Positions 7,020 through 16,462 of a DNA stretch of 64,000 nucleotides are shown here, one piece after another. A program made the position numbers and the translations under genes. The stretch comes from UBA3537 sp045561735 (GTDB taxonomy: Bacteria; Bacteroidota; Bacteroidia; Flavobacteriales; Flavobacteriaceae). Below the pieces are notes generated by a model that saw nothing but the letters and a program-made list of their open reading frames with translations, searched no databases and was not told the origin of the DNA. The DNA lies in contig JBJKXC010000026.1 of NCBI GenBank assembly GCA_045561735.1, positions 1 to 64,000 on the forward strand. The letters run 5' to 3'. Position 1 is the first letter of the stretch. Every line of letters starts with the position of its first letter.

Positions 7020-10000
7020 ATGAAATCCATACCAAATATTTACATAGGTAAAAATCCAATTCAGGCCAAAGACTCCAAGGTCTCTGGAAGTGAGCTGTTG
7101 ATTGATGATGAAGTTTTTTTTAAAATTTCAAATGTAGACAGTATGCGTCCATTTTTTATGAGTATTGTCAGCAACTCCAACCACTGGCTCTTTATTTCTA
7201 GCACAGGAGGTCTCTCCGCAGGAAGAAAAAACAGCAATTATGCACTTTTCCCTTACTACACGGATGATAAAATTACAGAGTCAAACGACCATACTGGCTC
7301 CAAATCCATCTTTTTAGTCACAAAATCTGCTACTACATTTTTATGGGAACCTTTTTCATACCGTCAAAAAGGCATTTATAAAATCACTCGAAATTTATAC
7401 AAGAATGCCTATGGGAATAAGGTTGTTTTTGAAGAAATTAATCACGATTTAGAATTGGTATTTACTTATGAATGGAATTCAAGTGACCGCTATGGTTTTA
7501 TCCGAAATTCTGTACTTAAAAATACGTCTGATTCTGTGATTGATGTTCGTCTGTTGGACGGAATTCAAAACATTCTGCCCTATGGTGTTGAAGATGCCCT
7601 GCAAAACAGCACCAGTAATTTGGTTGATGCGTACAAAAAATGTGAATTGGAAGCCACCTCCGGGATTGGGATATATTCCCTGAGTGCCATCATTGTAGAT
7701 AAAGCCGAACCCAGTGAGGCGCTCAAAGCCAATATTGTTTGGTCAATGGGCTTAAAATCTTCTAAAAAACTCATTTCTTCCTTGCAATTAGAGGCCTTTA
7801 GACAGGGTGTTATTCCAGTTGAAGAAATTGATATCAAAGCAGAGCGTGGTGCTTATTTTATAACAGACGATATATCACTCTCCCCACAGCAAGAACAAAA
7901 ATGGCGCATCGTAGCCAATGTCAACCAAAGTATTGATGCGATTGTAGCCTTAAAACAAGCTATGAAAGATCCTAAAAATCTGAGTGATCTCATTAATCGT
8001 TCTGTTAAACAAGGCACACAGCGCCTTATTTCATTGGTTGCTGCCTCGGATGGTCTTCAACTCACTTCTGACAGCGCTAAAAATACCAGGCATTTTGCCA
8101 ATACCATGTTTAACATCATGCGGGGCGGTATTTTTGACAATAACTACAACATTGAAAAAGCAGATTTTTCAAGTTACATTGAAAAAGCTAATTTCAAAGT
8201 GTTTTTCAAGAAGACTAAAATTTTGGAAGCACTTCCTGAATGTTTTGATTTGGATCATTTGAAAATGATTGTCAAAAAGGACGAAGATCAAAATTTTAAA
8301 CGTTTATGTCTTGAATACTTACCCTTGAAATTTAGCCGACGCCATGGAGATCCAAGCCGCCCTTGGAATAAATTTTCAATCAATACCAGAAGTGAAGTTG
8401 ATGGTTCTAAGATTTTAGATTATCAAGGAAATTGGAGAGACATTTTTCAAAATTGGGAGGCTTTGGTGCATTCTTATCCTGAATTTATTGAAGGGATGAT
8501 TCACAAATTTCTAAATGCGACTACTTTTGATGGTTACAATCCATACAGAGTCACCAAAGATGGTTTTGATTGGGAGGTCATAGAACCCGACAACCCTTGG
8601 TCTTATATTGGCTATTGGGGAGACCATCAAATTATTTATTTGTTGAAGTTTTTAGAATTTATTGAAAGTTATTATCCTGGCAAATTAGAAAATTACTTTT
8701 CAAAAGATTTATTTGTTTACGCCAATGTACCTTATAAAATTAAAACTTATGAAGAGATTATAAAGGATCCAAAAAATACGATTGAATTTAACCATGAAGC
8801 AGAACAAAAGATTCAAATTAAAAGGGGAGAGATAGGAACTGACGGAGCTTTGTTGCGAGAGGCCCATGTTTTTATATATAAGGTTAATTTTATAGAAAAG
8901 ATTTTAGTAACTGTGTTAGCAAAAGTTTCAAATTTTATACCAGAAGGGGGGATATGGATGAATACCCAACGCCCTGAATGGAATGATGCAAACAATGCTT
9001 TAGTCGGAAATGGAGTTTCTATGGTCACTCTTTACTATTTAAGACGCTTTTTGAAATTTTTTGAAGGTATTTTAAGTAAAGTTTCAATTACTGAAGTTGC
9101 AATTTCTTCAGAACTTTTGCTGTTCTTTAATTCGGTTAAATTCACACTTGAGACTAACCAATCACTTTTACAGGGTCCCATTTCTAATATAGATCGAAAG
9201 CGAATTTTAGATGGCTTGGGGACTGCAGCTAGTATTTACAGACATTCTATTTATAACGACAGTTTTTCTGGGGAAAAAGAAACAATCCATCTCGACGGAA
9301 TTCTCTCTTTTGTGAAAATCGCACTACAATTTCTAGAACATTCAATAGAAGCCAACAAGCGACCTGATGCACTTTACCATTCCTATAACCTTATGACTGT
9401 CGAAGTTGATAACGCAATTTCCATATCCTATTTACCAGAAATGTTAGAAGGTCAAGTCGCTGTTTTAAGCTCTGGTTATTTATCCACCGAAGCTGCTTTA
9501 GAAGTGCTGGACGGGCTCAAGGCCAGTGCCTTATTTCGACCCGACCAATACAGTTACACTTTATATCCAAATAAAGCACTACCAAGATTTATCGACAAAA
9601 ATACCATATCCGAAAAACAAATTAAATCTTCAGATTTACTGAAATTATTATTAGAGAATGAGAATAAGCAGATTGTGTCGAAAGATATTGAAGGGCAATA
9701 TCATTTTAATGGAAACTTTAAAAATGTAGATTATTTAAGGGACGCCTTGATGAATTTACCATCAGTTTATCAACCTCTTGTTATGAAAGATGCCGAAAAT
9801 GTCTATGCTATTTTTGAAGCAATTTTCGACCACAAATCCTTTACGGGTCGCTCTGGAACTTTCTTTGGTTATGAGGGCTTAGGTTCAATCTATTGGCATA
9901 TGGTATCAAAACTATTATTAGCGACACTCGAAGTCACTCAAAAGGCAATTGCTGCAGAAACAGGTTCGCATAATATAGGACGTCTATTCGACCACTATTT

Positions 10001-10481
10001 TGAAATTAATGCAGGTATTGGCGCACACAAGTCTCCAGAACTTTATGGAGCTTTTCCAACCGATCCCTATTCACACACACCGGGCGGAAAAGGAGCTCAG
10101 CAACCTGGAATGACTGGCCAAGTTAAGGAAGATATATTAAGTCGATTTGGAGAATTAGGTTTCTATGTTAAGAATGGTTGTCTTGGATTTTCTCCTGATA
10201 TTTTAAAGCCTTCAGAATTTCTTTCTGAAACCCAATCTTTTGATTATTACAATGTAAGGGGAGAAAAACAAAATATATCTATCAGTCCTGGAAGTTTAGT
10301 TTTTACAATTTGTCAGGTACCTGTTGTGTATAAGCTGGGTTCTGAGTTAGGTATTTCTGTAGAATTTACAGATGGAAAAACTAATAATATAAAAGGAAAA
10401 GTATTGGATTATGAAATAACCCAAACTATTTTCAAAAGATCTGATAAGGTTGAAATGATCATTGTACATGTAAATAAATAA
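7020..10481 (+). CDS. Large GH94/GH149-like glucan phosphorylase
   Basis: A cytoplasmic 1153-residue protein with no signal peptide. It resembles clan GH-Q phosphorylases: an N-terminal beta-rich part, then an (alpha/alpha)6 region with PWSYIGYWGDHQIIYLLK (about residue 525) and RPEWNDANNALVGNG, whose Asp656 matches the catalytic acid position of GH94. A late PGMTGQVKED stretch resembles the phosphate-binding loop. Its size exceeds GH94 (about 800) and fits GH149 beta-1,3-glucan phosphorylases (about 1100-1200 residues), which release glucose 1-phosphate from beta-1,3-glucans. The GH149 call is inference from length and context; GH94 or GH161-like remains possible. First gene of a four-gene operon; the next starts two bases after its stop. 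Confidence 0.65.
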   Translation: MKSIPNIYIGKNPIQAKDSKVSGSELLIDDEVFFKISNVDSMRPFFMSIVSNSNHWLFISSTGGLSAGRKNSNYALFPYYTDDKITESNDHTGSKSIFLVTKSATTFLWEPFSYRQKGIYKITRNLYKNAYGNKVVFEEINHDLELVFTYEWNSSDRYGFIRNSVLKNTSDSVIDVRLLDGIQNILPYGVEDALQNSTSNLVDAYKKCELEATSGIGIYSLSAIIVDKAEPSEALKANIVWSMGLKSSKKLISSLQLEAFRQGVIPVEEIDIKAERGAYFITDDISLSPQQEQKWRIVANVNQSIDAIVALKQAMKDPKNLSDLINRSVKQGTQRLISLVAASDGLQLTSDSAKNTRHFANTMFNIMRGGIFDNNYNIEKADFSSYIEKANFKVFFKKTKILEALPECFDLDHLKMIVKKDEDQNFKRLCLEYLPLKFSRRHGDPSRPWNKFSINTRSEVDGSKILDYQGNWRDIFQNWEALVHSYPEFIEGMIHKFLNATTFDGYNPYRVTKDGFDWEVIEPDNPWSYIGYWGDHQIIYLLKFLEFIESYYPGKLENYFSKDLFVYANVPYKIKTYEEIIKDPKNTIEFNHEAEQKIQIKRGEIGTDGALLREAHVFIYKVNFIEKILVTVLAKVSNFIPEGGIWMNTQRPEWNDANNALVGNGVSMVTLYYLRRFLKFFEGILSKVSITEVAISSELLLFFNSVKFTLETNQSLLQGPISNIDRKRILDGLGTAASIYRHSIYNDSFSGEKETIHLDGILSFVKIALQFLEHSIEANKRPDALYHSYNLMTVEVDNAISISYLPEMLEGQVAVLSSGYLSTEAALEVLDGLKASALFRPDQYSYTLYPNKALPRFIDKNTISEKQIKSSDLLKLLLENENKQIVSKDIEGQYHFNGNFKNVDYLRDALMNLPSVYQPLVMKDAENVYAIFEAIFDHKSFTGRSGTFFGYEGLGSIYWHMVSKLLLATLEVTQKAIAAETGSHNIGRLFDHYFEINAGIGAHKSPELYGAFPTDPYSHTPGGKGAQQPGMTGQVKEDILSRFGELGFYVKNGCLGFSPDILKPSEFLSETQSFDYYNVRGEKQNISISPGSLVFTICQVPVVYKLGSELGISVEFTDGKTNNIKGKVLDYEITQTIFKRSDKVEMIIVHVNK

Positions 10482-10483
10482 TT

Positions 10484-11512
10484 TTGAAAACTTTATATCT
10501 CTTAACATTTATTTTTTTATCTGCTTGCGCTGCAATTCCATCAACTGATTCCGAAAAGGTGCTAACATCTGGGCGATCAATACTTGTAAATGATGTGCCA
10601 TATTTTATAAAAGGTATTTGCTACCATCCTGTTCCAAGGGGTGCCACAAAACGCAGTTTTGAGTCGCTGGATCAAGACCTATTACTAATGAAGGAAGCGG
10701 GCATCAATACCATTCGTTTGTATGAGCCAATTGACGATATTGAAGTTCTAAATAAAATTGACGCAGCAGGTTTAAAATTGATAGTGGGTTTTGGCTACAA
10801 CCAAAATGGAGTTTATGACATCGCTTCTGGCAGTTTTATCAATTTCATAAAAAAATACAAAACTCATAAAGCCATTTTATTATGGGAATTGGGAAATGAG
10901 TACAATTACCATCCCGAATGGTTTGATGGTGACATTCAAAACTGGTACAATGCCTTAAGCACAGCTATAGATTTAGTTCATAAGGAGGACCCCAACCACC
11001 CTGTATCAACGGCTCATGGCGATGTACCAGATGAAAACGTCCTAGCTTTAAATCCTAATTTAGACCTATGGGGACTCAACGTATACCGTTGGGATAAACC
11101 TCAATCTGCTTTAAAACGTTGGGAGAAAATAAGTTCCAAGCCTGTTTATCTTTCTGAAGTAGGGGCAGACAGTTATATGAAAATCAGCAAGTCTGGGTTT
11201 GAAAAAGGTGAAAATCAAAAGGCTCAAGCGACCGCAAATGCCAATATCATTGATGCGGTTTTAAGTCACAGTGATCTCACTTCTGGACTTCTTATTTTTT
11301 CATTTACAGATGGTTTGTGGAAAGCTGGAAACCCCGATCAACAAGATATTGGCGGCTGGGCTCCTAATAGCAGTGGTGTTCCCTATGATGGTGCCCCAAA
11401 CGAAGAGTACTGGGGAATTGTCGATATTGAAAGAAATAAAAAACAAACTTTTGATGCCATAAAGGAGCGGTTTACTAATTTTTCGATTAACAACAAAAAA
11501 CTTCAGGAATGA
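10484..11512 (+). CDS. TIM-barrel glycoside hydrolase lipoprotein (clan GH-A, GH17/GH2-like)
   Basis: A 342-residue lipoprotein (lipobox LSAC, Cys15) with a clan GH-A barrel. GINTIRLYEP marks an early strand, the likely acid/base is Glu139 (WELGNEYN) and the likely nucleophile Glu225 (YLSEVGA). The family is not certain: the compact barrel resembles GH17, GH72 or the GH2 catalytic domain, all of which include beta-glucan enzymes. It starts with TTG two bases after the phosphorylase stop, and its end overlaps the next gene as ATGA, so it is translationally coupled. Probably anchored in the outer membrane, trimming a beta-glucan. Confidence 0.75.
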   Translation: MKTLYLLTFIFLSACAAIPSTDSEKVLTSGRSILVNDVPYFIKGICYHPVPRGATKRSFESLDQDLLLMKEAGINTIRLYEPIDDIEVLNKIDAAGLKLIVGFGYNQNGVYDIASGSFINFIKKYKTHKAILLWELGNEYNYHPEWFDGDIQNWYNALSTAIDLVHKEDPNHPVSTAHGDVPDENVLALNPNLDLWGLNVYRWDKPQSALKRWEKISSKPVYLSEVGADSYMKISKSGFEKGENQKAQATANANIIDAVLSHSDLTSGLLIFSFTDGLWKAGNPDQQDIGGWAPNSSGVPYDGAPNEEYWGIVDIERNKKQTFDAIKERFTNFSINNKKLQE

Positions 11513-13005
11513 TTGATTACAGATGGATTGGTCCTTTGATATTCTTTTTAGCAAGTCTGCTTATGTCTACGGGATGCAAACAATCTGACCCTACAATCAA
11601 TGTATATGAAACTTCTGAAAGCGGTCACAAATTAACGCTTATTAAGGACATTGAGCCTTTGAAAGTGTCTTCAGAAATTAATTTAAATATAAATCAAAAA
11701 TTTCAAACCATTTCGGGTTTTGGAGGTGCATTCACAGAAGCCTCTGCCCATCTTTTGAACCAATTAAGTCCATCCAAAAGAGCCGAAATTTTGAAGGCTT
11801 ATTTTAGCTTGGAAGGTGCGGCTTATTCTATGGCGCGAACGCATATGAATTCCTGTGACTTCTCAATAGACCACTATTCTTATTCCCCTGTAGCTGGTGA
11901 TAAAAATCTGGAACATTTTTCTATTGATGAAGACCGCGAAGATTTGATACCCATGATAAAAGACGCCTTAGAAATTTCTGAGGAGGGCTTTAAAATCTTT
12001 GCATCTCCTTGGACAGCAGCACCCTGGATGAAGGATAACAATGCATGGGTTGGTGGAAAATTATTACCAGAATACTATGACACTTGGGCTTTGTTCTTCT
12101 CTAAATATGCAGATGCTTATGATGATGAGGGGATTGATATTTGGGGTTTTACTGTTGAAAACGAACCAATGGGCAATGGTAACAATTGGGAAAGCATGCA
12201 TTTCTCACCTGAGGAAATGACCGATTTTGTTCAAAATCACCTGGGACCCAAATTGGAAAGGGATGGTAAAGGAGATCTTATAATTCTTGGGTATGATCAA
12301 AATCGAGCGGATATTAAAGAATGGGTTGATGTGATGTACAGAGATGAAGCCAGTTCTAAATATTTTGATGGTACAGCCATTCACTGGTATGAAAGTACTT
12401 ATGACTATTTTCCAGAAGCTTTACAATACGCACATCAAAAAGCACCTAATAAATATTTGATTCAAACAGAGGCTTGTGTAGATTCAGAAATTCCAGTTTG
12501 GAAAGAGGATGCTTGGTACTGGAAAAAGGAAGCTACTGATTGGGGCTATGATTGGCGTGAAGCTTCAAAAAAATATTTACATCCAAAATATGCCCCAGCC
12601 AATCGCTATGCAAGAGACATCATTGGATGCCTCAATAACTGGGTTGACGGCTGGGTAGACTGGAACATGGTTTTGGACCGTCAAGGCGGCCCAAATTGGT
12701 TTAAAAATTGGTGCGTGGCTCCAGTTATTGTAGATCCAGATTCAGATGAAGTATATTATACACCATTGTATTACATCATGGCGCATTTTAGTAAATTTAT
12801 CAGGCCAAGGGCTGAGGTCATAGCAGCGGATTCAACAGACAAAGATTTGATGGTGACTGCAGCTCATAATCCTGATGGCTCAATCGCAGTGGTGGTTTTC
12901 AATGAAGGTTTCACAGAAAAGACCTATCAATTAAAGGGATTAAAACTAGAAAAGGCCATCAATATCAGTCCGCAAGCCATTCAAACAATTTTAATTACCA
13001 ACTAA
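11509..13005 (+). CDS. Glycoside hydrolase family 30 lipoprotein
   Basis: A 498-residue lipoprotein (lipobox STGC, Cys23). The GH30 catalytic barrel shows QTISGFGGAFTEASA near residue 65, acid/base Glu219 in VENEP and nucleophile Glu321 in IQTEAC, followed by the GH30 C-terminal beta-sandwich (from about residue 415, with VVVFNEGF). GH30 subfamilies 1 and 3 include beta-glucosylceramidases, beta-1,6-glucanases and beta-glucosidases; beside a beta-1,3-glucan phosphorylase the likely role is removal of beta-1,6 branches from laminarin-type glucan. The start overlaps the previous gene (ATGA) and the sugar transporter follows after 11 bases. Confidence 0.92.
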   Translation: MIDYRWIGPLIFFLASLLMSTGCKQSDPTINVYETSESGHKLTLIKDIEPLKVSSEINLNINQKFQTISGFGGAFTEASAHLLNQLSPSKRAEILKAYFSLEGAAYSMARTHMNSCDFSIDHYSYSPVAGDKNLEHFSIDEDREDLIPMIKDALEISEEGFKIFASPWTAAPWMKDNNAWVGGKLLPEYYDTWALFFSKYADAYDDEGIDIWGFTVENEPMGNGNNWESMHFSPEEMTDFVQNHLGPKLERDGKGDLIILGYDQNRADIKEWVDVMYRDEASSKYFDGTAIHWYESTYDYFPEALQYAHQKAPNKYLIQTEACVDSEIPVWKEDAWYWKKEATDWGYDWREASKKYLHPKYAPANRYARDIIGCLNNWVDGWVDWNMVLDRQGGPNWFKNWCVAPVIVDPDSDEVYYTPLYYIMAHFSKFIRPRAEVIAADSTDKDLMVTAAHNPDGSIAVVVFNEGFTEKTYQLKGLKLEKAINISPQAIQTILITN

Positions 13006-13016
13006 ACCAATATATT

Positions 13017-14429
13017 ATGCAAACATCTAATGCAACAGTCAATAGATTATCAATGGGCCAAAAAATTGCTTTTGGATTTGGAATGTTGGCCAACCAAATG
13101 TTTCCTGCCATCTTGGGAATCTTTATGGTTGTTCTTATTGAAGACTTGGGGTTTTCTGGCTGGATGTGGTCTTTGATTTTTCTTTTTCCTAGAATTTTTG
13201 ATGCCATAACTGATCCTATTATGGGCTTTATCTCCGATAATACCAAATCTAAATGGGGTCGTCGCCGACAGTATGTTTTTATTGGGGGACTTGTTATGGG
13301 GCTTGCTTACATTTTTATGTGGCAACTTTATAAAACAGATGGTGTAGAATATAACTTTTGGTATTTCTTTTTATGGTCTTTGGTTTTTTATTTGGGACTG
13401 ACCATCTTTAGTGTTCCTTATGTGGCCATGGGTTACGAAATGAGCGATGATTTTCACGAAAGAACAAACATCATGGCCATCGCCCAATGGATTGGACAGT
13501 GGGCTTGGGTCATTGCGCCTTTGTTTTGGATTATTATGTATGATCAAGATTGGTTTCCCTCTGCGGATGTTGCTGTAAGAGAATTGGCCATATGGGTTGC
13601 AATCCCCTGTACGCTTTTTGCTTTGGTGCCTGCTTTCTTTATAAAAAGCAAATCCACATTAAACGAAGACTATGAGCCCTTAAATTTGGCGAATGTTGAG
13701 AACAGTTTAAAAAAAATATTTGAAAGTTTTATTGAAGCGTTTAAAATCAAGGAATTTAGAAAATTATGCGGTGCAACCTTTTTAATATTCAATGCTTTCA
13801 ACACAGTAGCAGCACTGACCTTTTTTGTAATTGTCTATAAATTATTTAATGGAGACGCCGGTGCATCTGGTATTTGGGTTTCTATGTTTGGATGTTTGGG
13901 TGCTTTAGGCACAACATTTATTGTGATTCCAGCGGTGGCTTGGATGTCTAAAAAATTTGGTAAGAAAAAGGCTTTTATGTTGGCACAAACAATTTCATTG
14001 GTGGGCTATATAATGCTTTATTTTTTATTCATTCCTGGTAAACCATCGCTGTATATTATTGCTTTGCCGTTCTTTTCTTTTGGAATTGGGAGTTTGTTTA
14101 CAATAATGATGTCAATGACTGCAGATGTTATTGATATTGATGAGTTAAATACAGGAAAACGAAGAGAAGGAATTTTTGGTGCTATTTATTGGTGGATGGT
14201 AAAAGTGGGCTTTGCCATTGCTGGCGCCCTAAGTGGTACTATCATTACATTTGTTGGTTTTAATCCGGACCTTGCAACGCTAGACCAACAAGCGGCTGTA
14301 GATGGGTTGCATGCTTTCTTTTGTTTTTTTCCAATGGGAGGAACCATCCTCGCAATGTTTATCATGCGTAATTATAGCATCACTGAAGAGAAGGCTCAAG
14401 AAACAAAGGCTGCATTGAAAGAAAAATGA
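13017..14429 (+). CDS. MFS sugar transporter of the GPH (glycoside-pentoside-hexuronide) type
   Basis: A 470-residue inner membrane protein with about 12 hydrophobic segments. The loop MGFISDNTKSKWGRRRQY (about residues 79-96) is the conserved cytoplasmic loop 2-3 of MFS/GPH cation symporters. It is the last gene of the glucan operon and presumably brings short oligosaccharides from periplasm to cytoplasm, where the phosphorylase acts. No SusC/SusD pair is linked in this window, so passage over the outer membrane must be by other means. No clear terminator was seen in the following 109 bases. Confidence 0.9.
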   Translation: MQTSNATVNRLSMGQKIAFGFGMLANQMFPAILGIFMVVLIEDLGFSGWMWSLIFLFPRIFDAITDPIMGFISDNTKSKWGRRRQYVFIGGLVMGLAYIFMWQLYKTDGVEYNFWYFFLWSLVFYLGLTIFSVPYVAMGYEMSDDFHERTNIMAIAQWIGQWAWVIAPLFWIIMYDQDWFPSADVAVRELAIWVAIPCTLFALVPAFFIKSKSTLNEDYEPLNLANVENSLKKIFESFIEAFKIKEFRKLCGATFLIFNAFNTVAALTFFVIVYKLFNGDAGASGIWVSMFGCLGALGTTFIVIPAVAWMSKKFGKKKAFMLAQTISLVGYIMLYFLFIPGKPSLYIIALPFFSFGIGSLFTIMMSMTADVIDIDELNTGKRREGIFGAIYWWMVKVGFAIAGALSGTIITFVGFNPDLATLDQQAAVDGLHAFFCFFPMGGTILAMFIMRNYSITEEKAQETKAALKEK

Positions 14430-14538
14430 AAATAATTAAGAAATCTGCAATTTATTTTCTGAAATTTTGCTCTCATTTCCATGTGGAAGCTGCCATGCCG
14501 AGATTCATTTTTGGTTGATGGGGTTGATTTACTGTAAT

Positions 14539-15363
14539 TTAAAAAATACCGGGAGGGCCTATAAATTCCATGTAAATTATAAATCCAGCCATCACAAATA
14601 TAAAATAACCAAAAATTTTCCGAAGTTTTGAGTTGTCAAAATAACTTCCAAGGTAATTGCCAATAAAAACACCAAAAATAGCCAGGCAAGTAAAAGGCAA
14701 AAGAAACCCCCAATCAATATTTACAACCAAAGCATCCCCAAGTAAAAATCCGATTAGTGACTTTAAAGTTACGATTGTAAGTGAGGTTCCAATGGCTGTT
14801 TTAATATCAATATTTGCAAAAAGAACCAAGGCAGGAATGATTAAAAACCCACCACCTGCACCCACAAGCCCTGTGATGCTACCAATGAGAACCCCTACGA
14901 TTAAAATTAAGGGGTAATTATGGGCAGCCATTTTAAATTTTCCTTTTTTAATATTTTTTTTTGGCCTTTTAAACATGCTCAAGGCCGCAGGGATCATTAC
15001 TACTGCAAATCCGCCCAATATAATCATACGCCTGCTAATGACAATATCACCTATTGTAAACAATTCAATGGGAATTATAGGAATTAAAAACAATCTAACA
15101 GCAGTAATACTTAGGATAGCGGGAAGGCCAAAAATAAGGCCAATTCTAAAATCTACAGTTCCTTTTTGATACTGTTTAATCCCTCCCACCATGGCGCTGC
15201 AACCTACTACAAATAACGAATATCCTGTGGCTAATTTTTCATCGATCGTAAATAAATACGTAAAAACAGGAACCGCGAGAATAGACCCTCCCCCTCCAAT
15301 TAGACCTAAAACAATTCCTATTAGTAATGCAAAAAAATAGCCAAACGCTTCTGTCAAAACCAT
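14539..15363 (-). CDS. Sulfite exporter TauE/SafE family permease
   Basis: A TSUP-family membrane protein with about eight hydrophobic segments and the repeated glycine-rich motifs of the family (GIVLGLIGGGGSI near the N-terminus and GSITGLVGAGGGFLIIP in the second half). I start it at 15363 (MVLTEAFGYFF), giving 274 residues; an in-frame ATG at 15426 would add 21 residues unlike the family. Family members move sulfite, sulfoacetate or other organosulfur anions; the substrate here cannot be told. It converges on the glucan operon. Confidence 0.88.
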   Translation of the reverse strand: MVLTEAFGYFFALLIGIVLGLIGGGGSILAVPVFTYLFTIDEKLATGYSLFVVGCSAMVGGIKQYQKGTVDFRIGLIFGLPAILSITAVRLFLIPIIPIELFTIGDIVISRRMIILGGFAVVMIPAALSMFKRPKKNIKKGKFKMAAHNYPLILIVGVLIGSITGLVGAGGGFLIIPALVLFANIDIKTAIGTSLTIVTLKSLIGFLLGDALVVNIDWGFLLPFTCLAIFGVFIGNYLGSYFDNSKLRKIFGYFIFVMAGFIIYMEFIGPPGIF

Positions 15364-15482
15364 AATTATTTTTCTCAAAAACAGTAGAAAGATTATTGTA
15401 TTTGAGATCGTTTTACAAATTAACAAAAATTCAAATTAACATACTTTAACGCTTTGCTAATCTTTTTTTGTAACTTTAAATG

Positions 15483-15490
15483 TAAATTTG
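15483..15490 (+). promoter_or_regulatory. -7 box (TAAATTTG)
   Basis: A TAnnTTTG match 30 bases before the ATG at 15521. It supports that ATG rather than the upstream TTG at 15500, which would lie at or just after the transcript start. Confidence 0.4.
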
Positions 15491-15520
15491 CCTTTTTAAT
15501 TGGCACAATTACAGGCAATT

Positions 15521-16411
15521 ATGACAAAAACACAGGTACTTGATAGGCTTTATGATCTTTTAATTTCTGAAAAGGTAAAATTTAAAATTGAAAAAATAAT
15601 TCTGATCATAGGTATGATCAGTTTTGTTGTTCATCTAGCTCTCATTTACTTGAAACGCTATGGGCTTTTAAATCTTTTCGAAACATCTAATTTCTTTGAT
15701 AATCCCATTGCAGCCATCTACACGCCGTTTTCTTTTATATTAATCTACGAGGTTTACTTGTTAATTTTTTATTTACCAAGATCAATAACTACCTATATTA
15801 CAAAACAATATGAAATCATTACGCTTATTGTTATTCGTCGTATTTTTAAAGATTTGTCTAATTTGGAACTATCTTCGAATTGGTTTGAGATCAAAAATGA
15901 CATTGCTTTCACCTATGATATTATAACTGCCTTATTGCTGTTTTTTTTAATTTACCTTTTTTCATATTTAAAGGACAATTTGGACATTCAGAATTTAGAA
16001 AACCCCCTTAAAAGTTCACAAATACAACAGTTCATAGACATCAAAAAAATAATGGCATCTGCCCTCATTCCTATTTTTATAGTAATTGGATTGTTCACTT
16101 TTGGTGGCTGGATTACCTCTTCAGTGCCTTCTAATATTTCGGCAGCCCTGAAAGATGTTAATAGTTTGTTTTTTGACGAATTTTTCGCGGTGCTTATTAT
16201 TGTAGATGTTTTGTTGTTATTGGTTTCTTTTTTCTATACAGATCAGTTTCATAAGGTCATTCGAAACTCTGGGTTTATTATTTCAACTATCCTCATTCGG
16301 ATGTCTTTTACGGTTGAGGGTTTTATCAATAATATCCTCATCATCGCTTCCATTGTTTTTGGTTTGGGGATTTTATGGATTCACAACAAGTTTGCAAAAA
16401 ATCTGCGTTAA
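15521..16411 (+). CDS. Unrecognised multi-pass membrane protein
   Basis: I do not recognise this 296-residue protein. It has six or seven hydrophobic segments (about residues 19-37, 65-85, 130-147, 175-197, 218-238 and 265-285) with few charged residues between them, apart from a loop at about 95-125 and another at about 150-175. One loop contains a basic IRRIFKDL stretch. The layout recalls an ion channel or transporter, but no pore or transport motif can be named. I chose the ATG at 15521 (MTKTQVLDRLY) over a TTG at 15500. Single-gene unit closed by a palindromic terminator. Confidence 0.7.
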   Translation: MTKTQVLDRLYDLLISEKVKFKIEKIILIIGMISFVVHLALIYLKRYGLLNLFETSNFFDNPIAAIYTPFSFILIYEVYLLIFYLPRSITTYITKQYEIITLIVIRRIFKDLSNLELSSNWFEIKNDIAFTYDIITALLLFFLIYLFSYLKDNLDIQNLENPLKSSQIQQFIDIKKIMASALIPIFIVIGLFTFGGWITSSVPSNISAALKDVNSLFFDEFFAVLIIVDVLLLLVSFFYTDQFHKVIRNSGFIISTILIRMSFTVEGFINNILIIASIVFGLGILWIHNKFAKNLR

Positions 16412-16415
16412 AAAA

Positions 16416-16440
16416 AATCCAAACCTAGGTTTGGATTTTA
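16416..16440. terminator. Palindromic terminator between converging genes
   Basis: AATCCAAACCTAGGTTTGGATT is a perfect 22-base palindrome flanked by A-rich and T-rich runs, so it can stop transcripts from both the membrane protein gene and the Spy-like gene. Confidence 0.75.
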
Positions 16441-16462
16441 TATAATCAATTCTAAAAAATGC

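Noticed and set aside
14430..14538. Short frame (18 codons) between the sugar transporter and TauE/SafE genes
   Set aside because: Too short, no motif, and no promoter; treated as intergenic.
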